Made by a program: the position numbers and the translations under genes. A stretch of 64,000 nucleotides of DNA from Anthoceros angustus (Eukaryota > Streptophyta > Anthocerotopsida > Anthocerotales > Anthocerotaceae), in assembly GCA_010909165.1 (NCBI GenBank), contig VJWM01000011.1:1116001-1180000 (forward strand). The letters are read 5' to 3'. The notes beneath the pieces were generated by a model that worked only from the letters and a program-made list of their open reading frames with translations, had not been told where the DNA came from and ran no database searches. Below, piece after piece: positions 26,271 through 36,772 of the stretch. The first letter of the stretch is position 1. Each line of letters starts with the position of its first letter.

Positions 26271-28874
26271 TCAATGCCGATCACCACACGAACAGGACCC
26301 GTTTTGGAAACGGTGAACTCGGTGTGCGTCTCGAACTATGATGTCCCGCTCCTCAAGGCGTGACATTACCTTGGTGCTACTGTGGCAGTCGTTGCACATG
26401 CGAAGGTTTTTAGTGACTAGCAAGGGTGTGCCATCCGGAGTGTTGAGGAGGCCATAAGCTAAGGCAAGTTTCTCAGCGTGCCCACACAGAGAATCCTCCT
26501 TCTCCTGCTCAGACACTGCTCTTAACACCAGCTCGGTTTTGGGCACATGGCCTCCTTCGTCTTTTAACCTCGAGTTCACGCTTTTCAGCTTTGAAGAAAT
26601 ATCAGCCCTGTCTTCTCCAACGGTGAACTCGTGCACCGTGTTCTCCACTTCGATGCACGCCTTTGCAGGCTTCTTCCAAGCACCTGCAGACTTCCGCAGG
26701 CTTTCGATCTCGTCCACGTCCTTCCATCTGCCGGCGTTTGCATAGATGTTGCCCAAGAGCACATATGGACTTGCACTTTGAGGCTCCAGTTTCACAATGC
26801 GGTCGAAGCATCTCCGTCCTCGCTCGGCATCATCATGGTTTTTGCAGGCAGTCAGCAGGGCTCTCCAGCCCACCACATTGCTCTCATACGGTGCGGTCTG
26901 CAAGATGTGTTCTGCCTCATCTAGACGGCCTGCCCGCCCGAGAAGATCCACCATGCAGTTGTGGTGGTAGTCGGAGGGGGCAATCTTATGCTCTTCCATT
27001 ATCTTGAAATACCGCTGCCCCTCATCCACCAGGCCTGCGTGACTGCAGGCCACAAGGAGGGAACTGAAAGTGGTCTCGTTTGGCTCAAATCCCTGCTCAC
27101 ACATGTCTTCGAAACACCGTATGGCCATTGGAGCATTGCTGTCCTCTGCATAGCCTTTGAGAAGTGCATTCCATGCCACCACATTCTTGGTGGACAATGT
27201 GTCGAAAACGGAACGAGCCTCCTCCAAGCTCCCGCACTTTGCATACATGTTCACCAGGCTGCTGCCGATGGAGCCCTGTGCTTCCAGGCCTCGTTTCCGA
27301 ATCTGTGCGTGAAGCTCCTTGCCCGTCTGCAGAGCCCCGACACTCGCACATGCTTGCAACAGGCAAGTGAAGGTAACAGCATCAGCGACACTGACCCCCT
27401 CCTGCTGCATACTCGTGTACAACAAAAGGGCTTGCTGGCCCATACCCTGCTGGGCATAGCCTGCGATCATGGCTGTCCATGTGACCACATCTTTTGTGGG
27501 CAACTTGTCAAACACTGTGCGAGCATCTTCCAAGCTCCCACATTTTGCATACATGTCCACCAAGCAGTTACCCACAACAGCATCCCCTTCCATCCCACCT
27601 TGCCGAACCTGCACGTGCAGCCGCTTCCCCTGCTTAAGGTCGCCCACACTCGCACAAGCTCGAAGCAGGCACACAAACGTCACCTTGTTGGCTGTAGTCA
27701 CACCCTCCTTTTGCATGCTCCCATACAGGGCCAAGGCTTCCCTGCCCAGTCCCTTCTGCGTATAACCTGAAATCATAGCAGTCCATGTTACCACATCCTT
27801 GGTGGCCAAGCTGTCAAACACTCTCCGAGCATCTTCCAAGCTTCCACACTTGGAGTACATGTTTATCAGGCTGTTTCCCACAAAGATGTTGATTCTCACC
27901 GCACTCTTGGCGATGTCCTCATGAACCAGCTTCCCAGAAACCAGATCCTCTGCACTGGCACAAGCCTTCAGCACAGCCACAAAGATGTGATTATCCGGCT
28001 TCACCTTCGTCTCCCTCATCTGTCGGTAAAACCTCATGGCCTCCTTGGGCTGCCCATTCCGGGCATGTGCCAGAATGATAGAGGACCACGTATACGCATC
28101 TGGAGCACTCACCCTCCCAAAAGCCTGCGCTGCCTCCTCCAATTGTCCATGAGAAGAATACATGCCTATAATGTGGTTCGCCAGGGACGCATTCCCCTGG
28201 AGCCCAGCTGTCAGAACAAGAGCATGCACCCGTCTACCAAGCCTTAGGTCCCTTTCTTCGACGCACATCCTCAACACCCGACGGAAAGGAACATCACGAA
28301 CACGACATCCTCTCTGCACCAGGACCTCCAACTCCTCCACAGCCTCCCGCACCTTCCCCTCCTCACATCGTCTGTTCAGCGTTTCCAGCACAGAATCTCC
28401 TTCCTCCCCGCGCCCACCACCATTTCCTGCACCGGGAGTAGATGCCATCCCAGCTGGCGAGCCCATCTGCGAATCCACCCACCCCGGCTTGTGGCGGCTA
28501 TGTAGCCACAGCCCCTCCTTGGACGTCTTGTGCCTGAAGTCAGGATGGCGGGGGCTCCTCTTGTCCTCCCTGTTGTCCCACCATTGCGCTGGATCCGAGA
28601 AGTACTCCTGCCACAGGAGCTCCTCCCGCTCCTTTCTGGGCAGCCCTTCCACGGCATAGTTCTGTGCAGAGGAAGCTGTCCGCGCCTCACTCCCCAGCTT
28701 GGCTGGTGGACAGCTATGACACGCGAATCCGCCATCAATCGCTGCACCTTGCTTGCCTCCCACCACAGTGTCAGGCATCCATGGCCCCCGCTGCTTGATG
28801 GGAGCAGCACGGGAATCCGGGAGTGCAGAATTCGACAACGGCAGCAACAGATGCAGGTCCAGCGGCATCGCCAT
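26271..28874 (-). CDS. PPR editing factor with PDF motif and DYW:KP domain (second intact copy)
   Basis: Intronless, 867 aa, close paralogue of 6312-8636 but with about one more P-L-S triplet. A transit-like start (MAMPLDLHLLLPL) is followed by the OSB-type PDF motif at about 87-137 (PAQWWDNR, HPDFRHK, GLWL). The PPR tract runs about 170-630, with MYAKCGSLEDAR-type S motifs. After the E region come KKPAK (734-738), HAE (799-801), CNDCH (827-831) and the end CSCGDRH. Like its paralogue it is a candidate U-to-C editing factor for an organelle; specificity could be predicted from residues 5 and 35 of each PPR. It sits tail to tail with ALG13 and head to head with the decayed PPR-CBS copy. No frame damage is seen. 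Confidence 0.93.
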   Translation of the reverse strand: MAMPLDLHLLLPLSNSALPDSRAAPIKQRGPWMPDTVVGGKQGAAIDGGFACHSCPPAKLGSEARTASSAQNYAVEGLPRKEREELLWQEYFSDPAQWWDNREDKRSPRHPDFRHKTSKEGLWLHSRHKPGWVDSQMGSPAGMASTPGAGNGGGRGEEGDSVLETLNRRCEEGKVREAVEELEVLVQRGCRVRDVPFRRVLRMCVEERDLRLGRRVHALVLTAGLQGNASLANHIIGMYSSHGQLEEAAQAFGRVSAPDAYTWSSIILAHARNGQPKEAMRFYRQMRETKVKPDNHIFVAVLKACASAEDLVSGKLVHEDIAKSAVRINIFVGNSLINMYSKCGSLEDARRVFDSLATKDVVTWTAMISGYTQKGLGREALALYGSMQKEGVTTANKVTFVCLLRACASVGDLKQGKRLHVQVRQGGMEGDAVVGNCLVDMYAKCGSLEDARTVFDKLPTKDVVTWTAMIAGYAQQGMGQQALLLYTSMQQEGVSVADAVTFTCLLQACASVGALQTGKELHAQIRKRGLEAQGSIGSSLVNMYAKCGSLEEARSVFDTLSTKNVVAWNALLKGYAEDSNAPMAIRCFEDMCEQGFEPNETTFSSLLVACSHAGLVDEGQRYFKIMEEHKIAPSDYHHNCMVDLLGRAGRLDEAEHILQTAPYESNVVGWRALLTACKNHDDAERGRRCFDRIVKLEPQSASPYVLLGNIYANAGRWKDVDEIESLRKSAGAWKKPAKACIEVENTVHEFTVGEDRADISSKLKSVNSRLKDEGGHVPKTELVLRAVSEQEKEDSLCGHAEKLALAYGLLNTPDGTPLLVTKNLRMCNDCHSSTKVMSRLEERDIIVRDAHRVHRFQNGSCSCGDRH

Positions 28875-29033
28875 CTCGTCTCGCCCCTCGGTGCTGGGCC
28901 GCCTTCAGCAGCCCGTCTCTCTCTAGCTCGCTTCAGTCTCTTCACAGCAGAGTACAACCACCTCCATGCTGTTGGAGAATTAAGGCCATGTCTGTTCAGG
29001 GAATGCAGGTTTGCGAGTCGTTCTCTGGGACAG

Positions 29034-30788
29034 CGCTGGTTCAGCAGTCTGGGAGGTACAGGCTGGGGCGGGATGCCCGTGGAGCAGCAAATGCGGATGC
29101 AGGGAGCTGGAGCTTCTTGTAGGATTTGAAATCATGTCACGAATGTTTAATCCCGGCAGCAGCTGCCTCTTCGGTGTCTTCTTCGTCTACCTTGGGTGGA
29201 CCTGTAGAAATGTGGGACGCAATTCAGCTCCGCTACCATGAAACCGGAAGCGGAGGAATTGAATTGTGCAGGGAGGCCAAGTCATGGTCTGGAGTGGCGG
29301 GAAGGTATAACCTGAGGCACCGCCGCGCCGTGAGCTTTGCGTCGCCATTTCCATTACAGGAGACTGGACGAAGCGGGTGCTCTCTGGATCCTCCGGGTAC
29401 TACAAGAGTGCGAAACATCCCTGACCAAGCCGAGCTTCTCCGAAATAGTTGGGGAATGTGCGATTGTCCGGGGTTACAGGTTAAGACTGTGAGCTCCCCT
29501 GTGCTTTTGTGCCAGGCAAGGTTTAGCAGAGAGTTGGAATGCCACCGGACCAACTATGAGCGGGTTGGTGAGATTGCGCCGCCGCCCATATTCCCGTTTG
29601 GCGGAAGCAGGAGTTCGAGGCTCGGTCTTTAACCAGGAAGGTTGTGGAGCTGACCAGGAAGAGGCAGCTCAATCAAGTACAAGTCTGCTCTGATGGTGTG
29701 GAATATTGTATCGGGCTTTAAGTTGGGGAATGCTGACAGTCAGAGTCACGTCCTGGACAGATTTTGAAGCTGGTGGAAACAGCAAAACTGGAGACATAGG
29801 AACTGCATCGGATACCTATGAATGCTGTGACGGAGGCTTGTGTGCATTGTGATGACACTGACGTTGTGTTGATAGTGTAACATATGGGATGCTAATAAAG
29901 GTCTGCTGAGCCTTGCAGCATTGCTCTTCTCCTGTTTGTATGTGAAGAGAACCTTGTGTCCTCGCTCACGCTGTTTGTGTCTATGTTTTCCTCTTTGGTG
30001 TGGTGCACAGGGCCTTGGGCAAGCTAAAAGACTGAGTGATGGGTTTCTCGTATTTGAAGCAATCGAGAAAGGCACAGCCTCACGCTCTGAAGGTGATCGA
30101 TGGGATGCGTTCAAATGGCTTAGAACCGCAGCAGCTGACTTATACCTCTCTTGTACTGGCTTGTGTCCAAGGCGGGGACACACTGAAAGCCCTTGATTGC
30201 TTGAGGCCAATGAAGGTTGTTGTACGAGACTAATGTGACCTTTGTAAAGACACATGCTGTTACTCAGCTCAAAGTCCAACATAATTGTTTGGTGATGCCC
30301 CAGGAGGAAGCGAAGCGGCTGAATTCTCCAGAACTGTTTCCAGATGTTGTAACATACAGCACTCTAATAAAGGTCAGTGGGGTTGACTGTCTTTGCAGCA
30401 ATGTCCTCTACTTGTCGTGCCTACCAGGCTCTACCTCATTCTGTGCTCTTACCCCCTTCAGGACTCGCGTTGGATGGCGATCTGCAAAGGGTTTTGGATA
30501 TGGTGGACGAGATGAAACGGACACCGACATCTGTCTTGGATCGTGTTGCTTATACAGCAATCATCGATGCCTGTCTCTGTTCTAACTTGGTAAGAGCCTA
30601 ATGACTCAGCACCTCACTAACAGTCTTTTTCTTTTAACACGGATGAGCATAAGTCCCACTTGTGCGCATTGCTGTGCAGAAATGCGGTGAACGGTATCCT
30701 GCCTACAGGTTCGTCCAAGTGAGAGCGTGGACCGGGTAATGCTGCCCTTGGCTGAGACAAACACCGTCTCTGAAGATCTTAAGGTGGA
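29034..30788 (+). pseudogene. Decayed duplicate of the PPR-CBS gene
   Basis: Closely follows 22158-24960 but is shorter. It keeps the leader, the region of exons 1-3, part of the exon with GLGQAKRLSD, the exon with MRSNGLEPQQLTY, the EEAKRLNSPE exon, the LALDGDLQRVLDMVDEM exon, and the start of the first CBS-half exon, where similarity stops at about 30788. The exon with GESLRARG and the second CBS half are missing. Frameshifts (for example FPFGGS against FPFWRK), a stop near 29430 and lost splice sites show it cannot make the full protein. Confidence 0.85.
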
Positions 30789-32103
30789 AGGGCACGGCAG
30801 TTGTTGTCCCTGCCACCCCTGTAGTTTGGGACACTGGCCTTCGCTAACCCCGGGTCTGTTTTGTTCGAGCAATTTTCTGTTTGCAGATTGCTTTGAGCAG
30901 GGAAGGGTCATCCGATGAGGCTCATTTTTTGTGTGTGAGTTCAGGGCTGGGTGAGGAATGGGGCATAAAGTTCACTCAAGGAATGGAGCTGTACATCTAA
31001 CTCCCCGAAGATGCTTTGCCCGTGTTCTTGTACGTTGGGGTGGTGAAGGCACTTTGGGAAAATGTGGAGAGCGCTTGGTGGTGTGGAAATTTTTTTGCAT
31101 CCGATGTGTGGATAGAGGAGAACGCACCGGTAATTATGGTGTTGAGCAGATCGTTATTGTATTTTTTTCTAGAATTAATTATTCGTAAATAATCGAAGAT
31201 AAGCGAAAATGCTTGGAAACACTTTTCACCGCGACCCACAAGGGCTCCCTCTTGGGTGTTCTCTACGAATCGGCATTTCTATCAAATTTTTCCTCCCAAT
31301 AAAAAGCTCATATGCAACACTCTTGTCCTTGTGGGGTTAAGAGGTTAAGGAAGAGAATAGAATAACAGTCCACTGATTTGGTAAAAAATAATGAAGGTAA
31401 AAAATAGAACAACATTCTGCTGATAAGACTAAACAGTTTCCACAAGCCAACTTCACTACGCAACATCTTGATGAGACTATGCATCGCGTAAATTATTTTC
31501 CTAATTTTCATTATTTTTCTAATTTGCAATATAGAACGTGAATCATTTTGCTCATTTGCAATGTACAAGAATAAATTATTTTGCTAATTTGTAATATCGG
31601 AAAGATAGAAACGCTTACATGGACTCTTATTACCTATACACAGAGTTGATAGAGTTGGTTGATCTTTTCAACTTCCTTGCTTTTGGTTTTTCCTATAATT
31701 TATTGATCTTTTGCTTTTCTAAGAGTTGGTTGATCTTTCATCTTCCTTCCTCTTGGTTTCTCATCATTTGTATTTCTAGATTTCTTCCTTCGGTTTGATC
31801 TTTTATCTTTTTCCTTACACTTGATTGATCTTTTGTCTTCCTCTTAGTTTCTTCACAATGGATGCTTTTTTCACCAAAATTATTTTATTTTACTAATCAT
31901 CTCATAAAACATAAATTGAGAAGACATACACTCAACTTAAATTAATATCTATCAATTTATATTTTTAACAATATTTTAAACAGCTACGAAGAAAAACATC
32001 TATGACAGCTTCCACTCGTCTATGGACTTGAATAAAAGAATCTTTTCTCTTCTAACAAAGTCTTTTATAGCTTGTTGAATTGAATATCCACGAGAGTTTG
32101 TGC
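30789..32103. other. AT-rich intergenic DNA, start of the 10-kb duplicated unit
   Basis: From 31077 the sequence is repeated at 41189. No gene is supported. Several TTGATC / TCTTCCT-rich stretches occur at 31680-31850. Confidence 0.5.
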
Positions 32104-32399
32104 AGCTGTGGATGCGAGGTTAGGCACTTTCCCTTTAATACTGCAAAGGACCCAACCATCTCGCCGAATACTAGAAGTACCGACTTGTGGACATGCAAAA
32201 TTCAAAGCACGCCACAGGTGAACCCCTTGCTGCTGCAATGGTACTCCTGCATGTACATGGCTTCTATCACCAACTTCGCTACACGACATTAACGTTCCCT
32301 GTCACAGTCTCCTCCTATTGCATCCTGCCAGTGTAGGAAACGATGTCGGTGCCAAGTGATCCGTGCCTGGCCGTTCCAGACCGTGCGCATTACTGCACT

Positions 32400-32660
32400 C
32401 AGTCTGCAAAAAGTTTGCACTGCTTCCAATTGCATAAACAGACTTGTTTGTGGGCAGCAGCTTGCTAAGTATGTAGATTTGCCAAGTGGGAACATCGAGG
32501 ATGCAGAACAGGTGTTTGGCCATCTATCCCAGCGAGATGCAGGGTCATGGACTGCCGTGATTGCAGCAACATGGTCAGCAAGGTCAAGGACATAGAAGCT
32601 TTGCAGCTCTATGCCGAGATGCAAGCTCCAGGTGTGAATCCACATGAAGGTCGACCCCCC
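32400..32660 (+). pseudogene. Plus-strand PPR relic facing the DYW genes (first of several copies)
   Basis: One frame reads GNIEDAEQVFGHLSQRDAGSWTAVIA, an S-type PPR motif; after a frameshift another reads ALQLYAEMQAPGVNPHE. Related copies, all damaged, lie at about 33770-33970, 35400-35600, 42720-42900, 43200-43370, 43745-43890, 44825-44980 and 53045-53200. The more diverged ones read IYAQCWGIKDAKQVF and LYAEMQASGLRPHE. They lie just downstream of the minus-strand DYW:KP stop codons, so an oppositely oriented PPR gene once stood tail to tail with the DYW gene and was copied with it. Confidence 0.6.
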
Positions 32661-32725
32661 CCAACAAGAAAAGGCAATTTTCTCTGGCGTACAGACTTGA
32701 CCATCGGGGTACTCCTTCATTATTC

Positions 32726-33508
32726 TCACGGCCGACCCTTACAACTGCAGGAACCATCTGCAAATCGATGCACGCGGTACCCATCCCTTACGACAATGTC
32801 TCTCTGTTCAAGCCTTGACAGGATCTCCGTGGAACTGTGGCAGTCGCTGCACATGCGTAGATTCTTCGTTACCAACAGAGGCGTCCCACTCGGAGTGTTC
32901 AATAGGCCAAACGCCAGAGCTAGCTTCTCAGCATGCCCACAAAGCACATCTTCCTTTTCATCCTCAGACAACGGCTTCAACACCAACTTTGTGTGAGGTT
33001 CATGGCCTCCTTCCTGCTTCAGACGTCCTTTCGTGCTCTCTACCTGAAGAGCAATATCCTCTCTCCTTTCTCCCACTGTAAATCGATGTACCTGCTTATT
33101 CACCTCAATGGTCGCCACTGCATGTTTCTTGTTAGCTCCTGCTACCCTTCTCTGTGATTCAATCCTATCTACATCAGTCCACATACCTGCATCTGCGTAG
33201 GCATTGGCCATGAGCACATATGCAGGGGCCTCCTGGGGGACCAGCCTAACAATCCTTTCAAAACACCACATCGCCCTCTTTATATCCCCGTGGCTTCTGC
33301 AGGCATTCAACAACGACCTCAAGCCCACAACATTACTTTGGCCCTCACATAACAATAGCATCTTCTCAGCCTCATCTAAATGGCCTGCCCGCCCAAGAAG
33401 ATCAACCATGCAGGTATAATGCTCAATAGTCGGTTTGATGCCATGCTTCAGCCATGGAATCAAAGTGCTTGCGACCCTCCTGGACCAGTCCTCATGACTG
33501 CATGCTAC
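32726..33508 (-). pseudogene. PPR-DYW:KP C-terminal fragment, frame intact to GRP
   Basis: The ORF 32726-33535 encodes the last PPR/E region (HYTCMVDLLGRAGHLDEA), the KP-type box (GANKKHAVATIEV), HAE, CSDCH and the end SCSCKGRP. It has lost the transit region, PDF motif and most PPRs, and its 5' end reads through a rearrangement junction at 33507-33514. A frameshift lies near 33460. GRP is the C-terminus I recall as typical of DYW:KP proteins, unlike GDRH in the two intact genes. Confidence 0.8.
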
Positions 33509-35140
33509 TAGAAGTACCGACTTGTGGACATGCAAAATTCAAAGCACGCCACAGGTGAACCCCTTGCTGCTGCAATGGTACTCCTGCATGTACATGGCTT
33601 CTATCACCAACTTCGCTACACGACATTAACGTTCCCTGTCACAGTCTCCTCCTATTGCATCCTGCCAGTGTAGGAAACGATGTCGGTGCCAAGTGATCCG
33701 TGCCTGGCCGTTCCAGACCGTGCGCATTACTGCACTCAGTCTGCAAAAGTTTGCACTGCTTCCAATTGCATAAACAGACTTGTTTGTGGGCAGCAGCTTG
33801 TAGATTTGCCAAGTGGGAACATCGAGGATGCAGAACAGGTGTTTGGCCATCTATCCCAGCGAGATGCAGGGTCATGGACTGCCGTGATTGCAGCAACATG
33901 GTCAGCAAGGTCAAGGACATAGAAGCTTTGCAGCTCTATGCCGAGATGCAAGCTCCAGGTGTGAATCCACATGAAGGTCGACCCCCAACAAGAAAAGGCA
34001 ATTTTCTCTGGCGTACAGACTTGACCATCGGGTACTCCTTCATTATTCTCACGGCCGACCCTTACAACTGCAGGAACCATCTGCAAATCGATGCCGCGGT
34101 ACCCATCCCTTACGACAATGTCTCTCTGTTCAAGCCTTGACAGGATCTCCGTGGAACTGTGGCAGTCGCTGCACATGCGTAGATTCTTCGTTACCAGGCG
34201 TCCCACTCGGGTGTTCAATAGGCCAAACGCCAGAGCTAGCTTCTCAGCATGCCCACAAAGCACATCTTCCTTTTCATCCTCAGACAACGGCTTCAACACC
34301 AACTTTGTGTGAGGTTCATGGCCTCCTTCCTGCTTCAGACGTCCTTCGTGCTCTCTACCTGAAGAGCAATATCCTCTCCTTTCTCCCACTGTAAATCGAT
34401 GTACCTGCTTATTCACCTCAATGGTCGCCACTGCATGTTTCTTGTTAGCTCCTGCTACCCTTCTCTGTGATTCAATCCTATCTACATCAGTCCACATACC
34501 TGCATCTGCGTAGGCATTGGCCATGAGCACATATGCAGGGGCCTCCTGGGGACCAGCCTAACAATCCTTTTCAAAACACCACATCGCCCTCTATATCCCG
34601 TGGCTGCAGGCATTCAACAACGACCTCAAGCCCACAACATTACTTTGGCCCTCACATAACAATAGCATCTTCTCAGCCTCATCTAAATGGCCTGCCCGCC
34701 CAAGAAGATCAACCATGCAGGTATAATGCTCAATAGTCGGTTTGATGCCGTGCTGTGTAGCCATGGAATCAAAGTGCTTGCGACCCTCCTGGACCAGTCC
34801 CTCATGGCTACATGCGACTAGAAGGCAAGTAAAAGTAGCACCATCAGGCTGAATACCGGCAACTAACATCTCCTCAAAACAAGCTAGTGCTCTGTGACCT
34901 TCATCACAAGTACCATACCCAGATATCAGGGCATTCCATGTCACCACATTCTTTGTGTTCATGCTGTCAAAAACCTGGCATCTTCCAGTTCACCACATTT
35001 GCATACATGTCCACCAGGCAGGTGCCCACCAGTATGTCACCCAGCAGTCCTCTTTCGACGATCTGTGAGTGCAGCTGTGGATGCGAGGTTAGGCACTTTC
35101 CCTTTAATACTGCAAAGGACCCAACCATCTCGCCGAATAC
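33509..35140 (-). pseudogene. Broken PPR-DYW:KP fragment, in a 1,632-bp tandem repeat
   Basis: Holds PPR/E pieces (34962-34591: NVVTWNALISGYGTCDEGHRA, CMVDLLGRAGHLDEA) and a DYW:KP piece (34530 to about 34049). Compared with 32726-33508 it has many small deletions: PSGTPL is lost after GLLNT, and a one-base loss near 34094 shifts the frame so that GRP is not reached. The whole segment recurs 1,632 bp to the right with the same deletions. Confidence 0.8.
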
Positions 35141-36772
35141 TAGAAGTACCGACTTGTGGACATGCAAAATTCAAAGCACGCCACAGGTGAACCCCTTGCT
35201 GCTGCAATGGTACTCCTGCATGTACATGGCTTCTATCACCAACTTCGCTACACGACATTAACGTTCCCTGTCACAGTCTCCTCCTATTGCATCCTGCCAG
35301 TGTAGGAAACGATGTCGGTGCCAAGTGATCCGTGCCTGGCCGTTCCAGACCGTGCGCATTACTGCACTCAGTCTGCAAAAGTTTGCACTGCTTCCAATTG
35401 CATAAACAGACTTGTTTGTGGGCAGCAGCTTGTAGATTTGCCAAGTGGGAACATCGAGGATGCAGAACAGGTGTTTGGCCATCTATCCCAGCGAGATGCA
35501 GGGTCATGGACTGCCGTGATTGCAGCAACATGGTCAGCAAGGTCAAGGACATAGAAGCTTTGCAGCTCTATGCCGAGATGCAAGCTCCAGGTGTGAATCC
35601 ACATGAAGGTCGACCCCCAACAAGAAAAGGCAATTTTCTCTGGCGTACAGACTTGACCATCGGGTACTCCTTCATTATTCTCACGGCCGACCCTTACAAC
35701 TGCAGGAACCATCTGCAAATCGATGCCGCGGTACCCATCCCTTACGACAATGTCTCTCTGTTCAAGCCTTGACAGGATCTCCGTGGAACTGTGGCAGTCG
35801 CTGCACATGCGTAGATTCTTCGTTACCAGGCGTCCCACTCGGGTGTTCAATAGGCCAAACGCCAGAGCTAGCTTCTCAGCATGCCCACAAAGCACATCTT
35901 CCTTTTCATCCTCAGACAACGGCTTCAACACCAACTTTGTGTGAGGTTCATGGCCTCCTTCCTGCTTCAGACGTCCTTCGTGCTCTCTACCTGAAGAGCA
36001 ATATCCTCTCCTTTCTCCCACTGTAAATCGATGTACCTGCTTATTCACCTCAATGGTCGCCACTGCATGTTTCTTGTTAGCTCCTGCTACCCTTCTCTGT
36101 GATTCAATCCTATCTACATCAGTCCACATACCTGCATCTGCGTAGGCATTGGCCATGAGCACATATGCAGGGGCCTCCTGGGGACCAGCCTAACAATCCT
36201 TTTCAAAACACCACATCGCCCTCTATATCCCGTGGCTGCAGGCATTCAACAACGACCTCAAGCCCACAACATTACTTTGGCCCTCACATAACAATAGCAT
36301 CTTCTCAGCCTCATCTAAATGGCCTGCCCGCCCAAGAAGATCAACCATGCAGGTATAATGCTCAATAGTCGGTTTGATGCCGTGCTGTGTAGCCATGGAA
36401 TCAAAGTGCTTGCGACCCTCCTGGACCAGTCCCTCATGGCTACATGCGACTAGAAGGCAGGTAAAAGTAGCACCATCAGGTTGGATACCGGCATCTAACA
36501 TCTCCTTAAAACAAGCTAGTGCTCTGTGAGCGTCATCACAACTCCCATACGCAGATATCAACGCCGTCCATGTAACCACGTCCTTCGAGGCCATGCTGTC
36601 AAACACTTGGCGGGCATCTTCCAGCTCACCACATGTTGCATACATGTCCACCAGGCAGGTACCCACCAGTATGTCACCCAGCAGTCCTCTTTCGACGATC
36701 TGTGAGTGCAGGTCCCTGCCCTTCTGTAAGGCACCAGTGCTTGCACAGGCCTTTAGAAGGCAAGCAAAGTAA
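33509..36772 (+). repeat. 1,632-bp direct tandem duplication
   Basis: Sequence from 33509 recurs at 35141 with near identity, including all small deletions, so the duplication is younger than those deletions. The second copy diverges from the first after about 36480. The left junction (33507-33514) and the inner one (35069-35074) lie at short identities, ACTAGAAG and GTGCAG. Confidence 0.8.

Noticed and set aside
27014-27770. Plus-strand ORFs of up to 269 codons across the second PPR gene
   Set aside because: Shadow frames of the intact minus-strand PPR gene, created by its repeated codon pattern.
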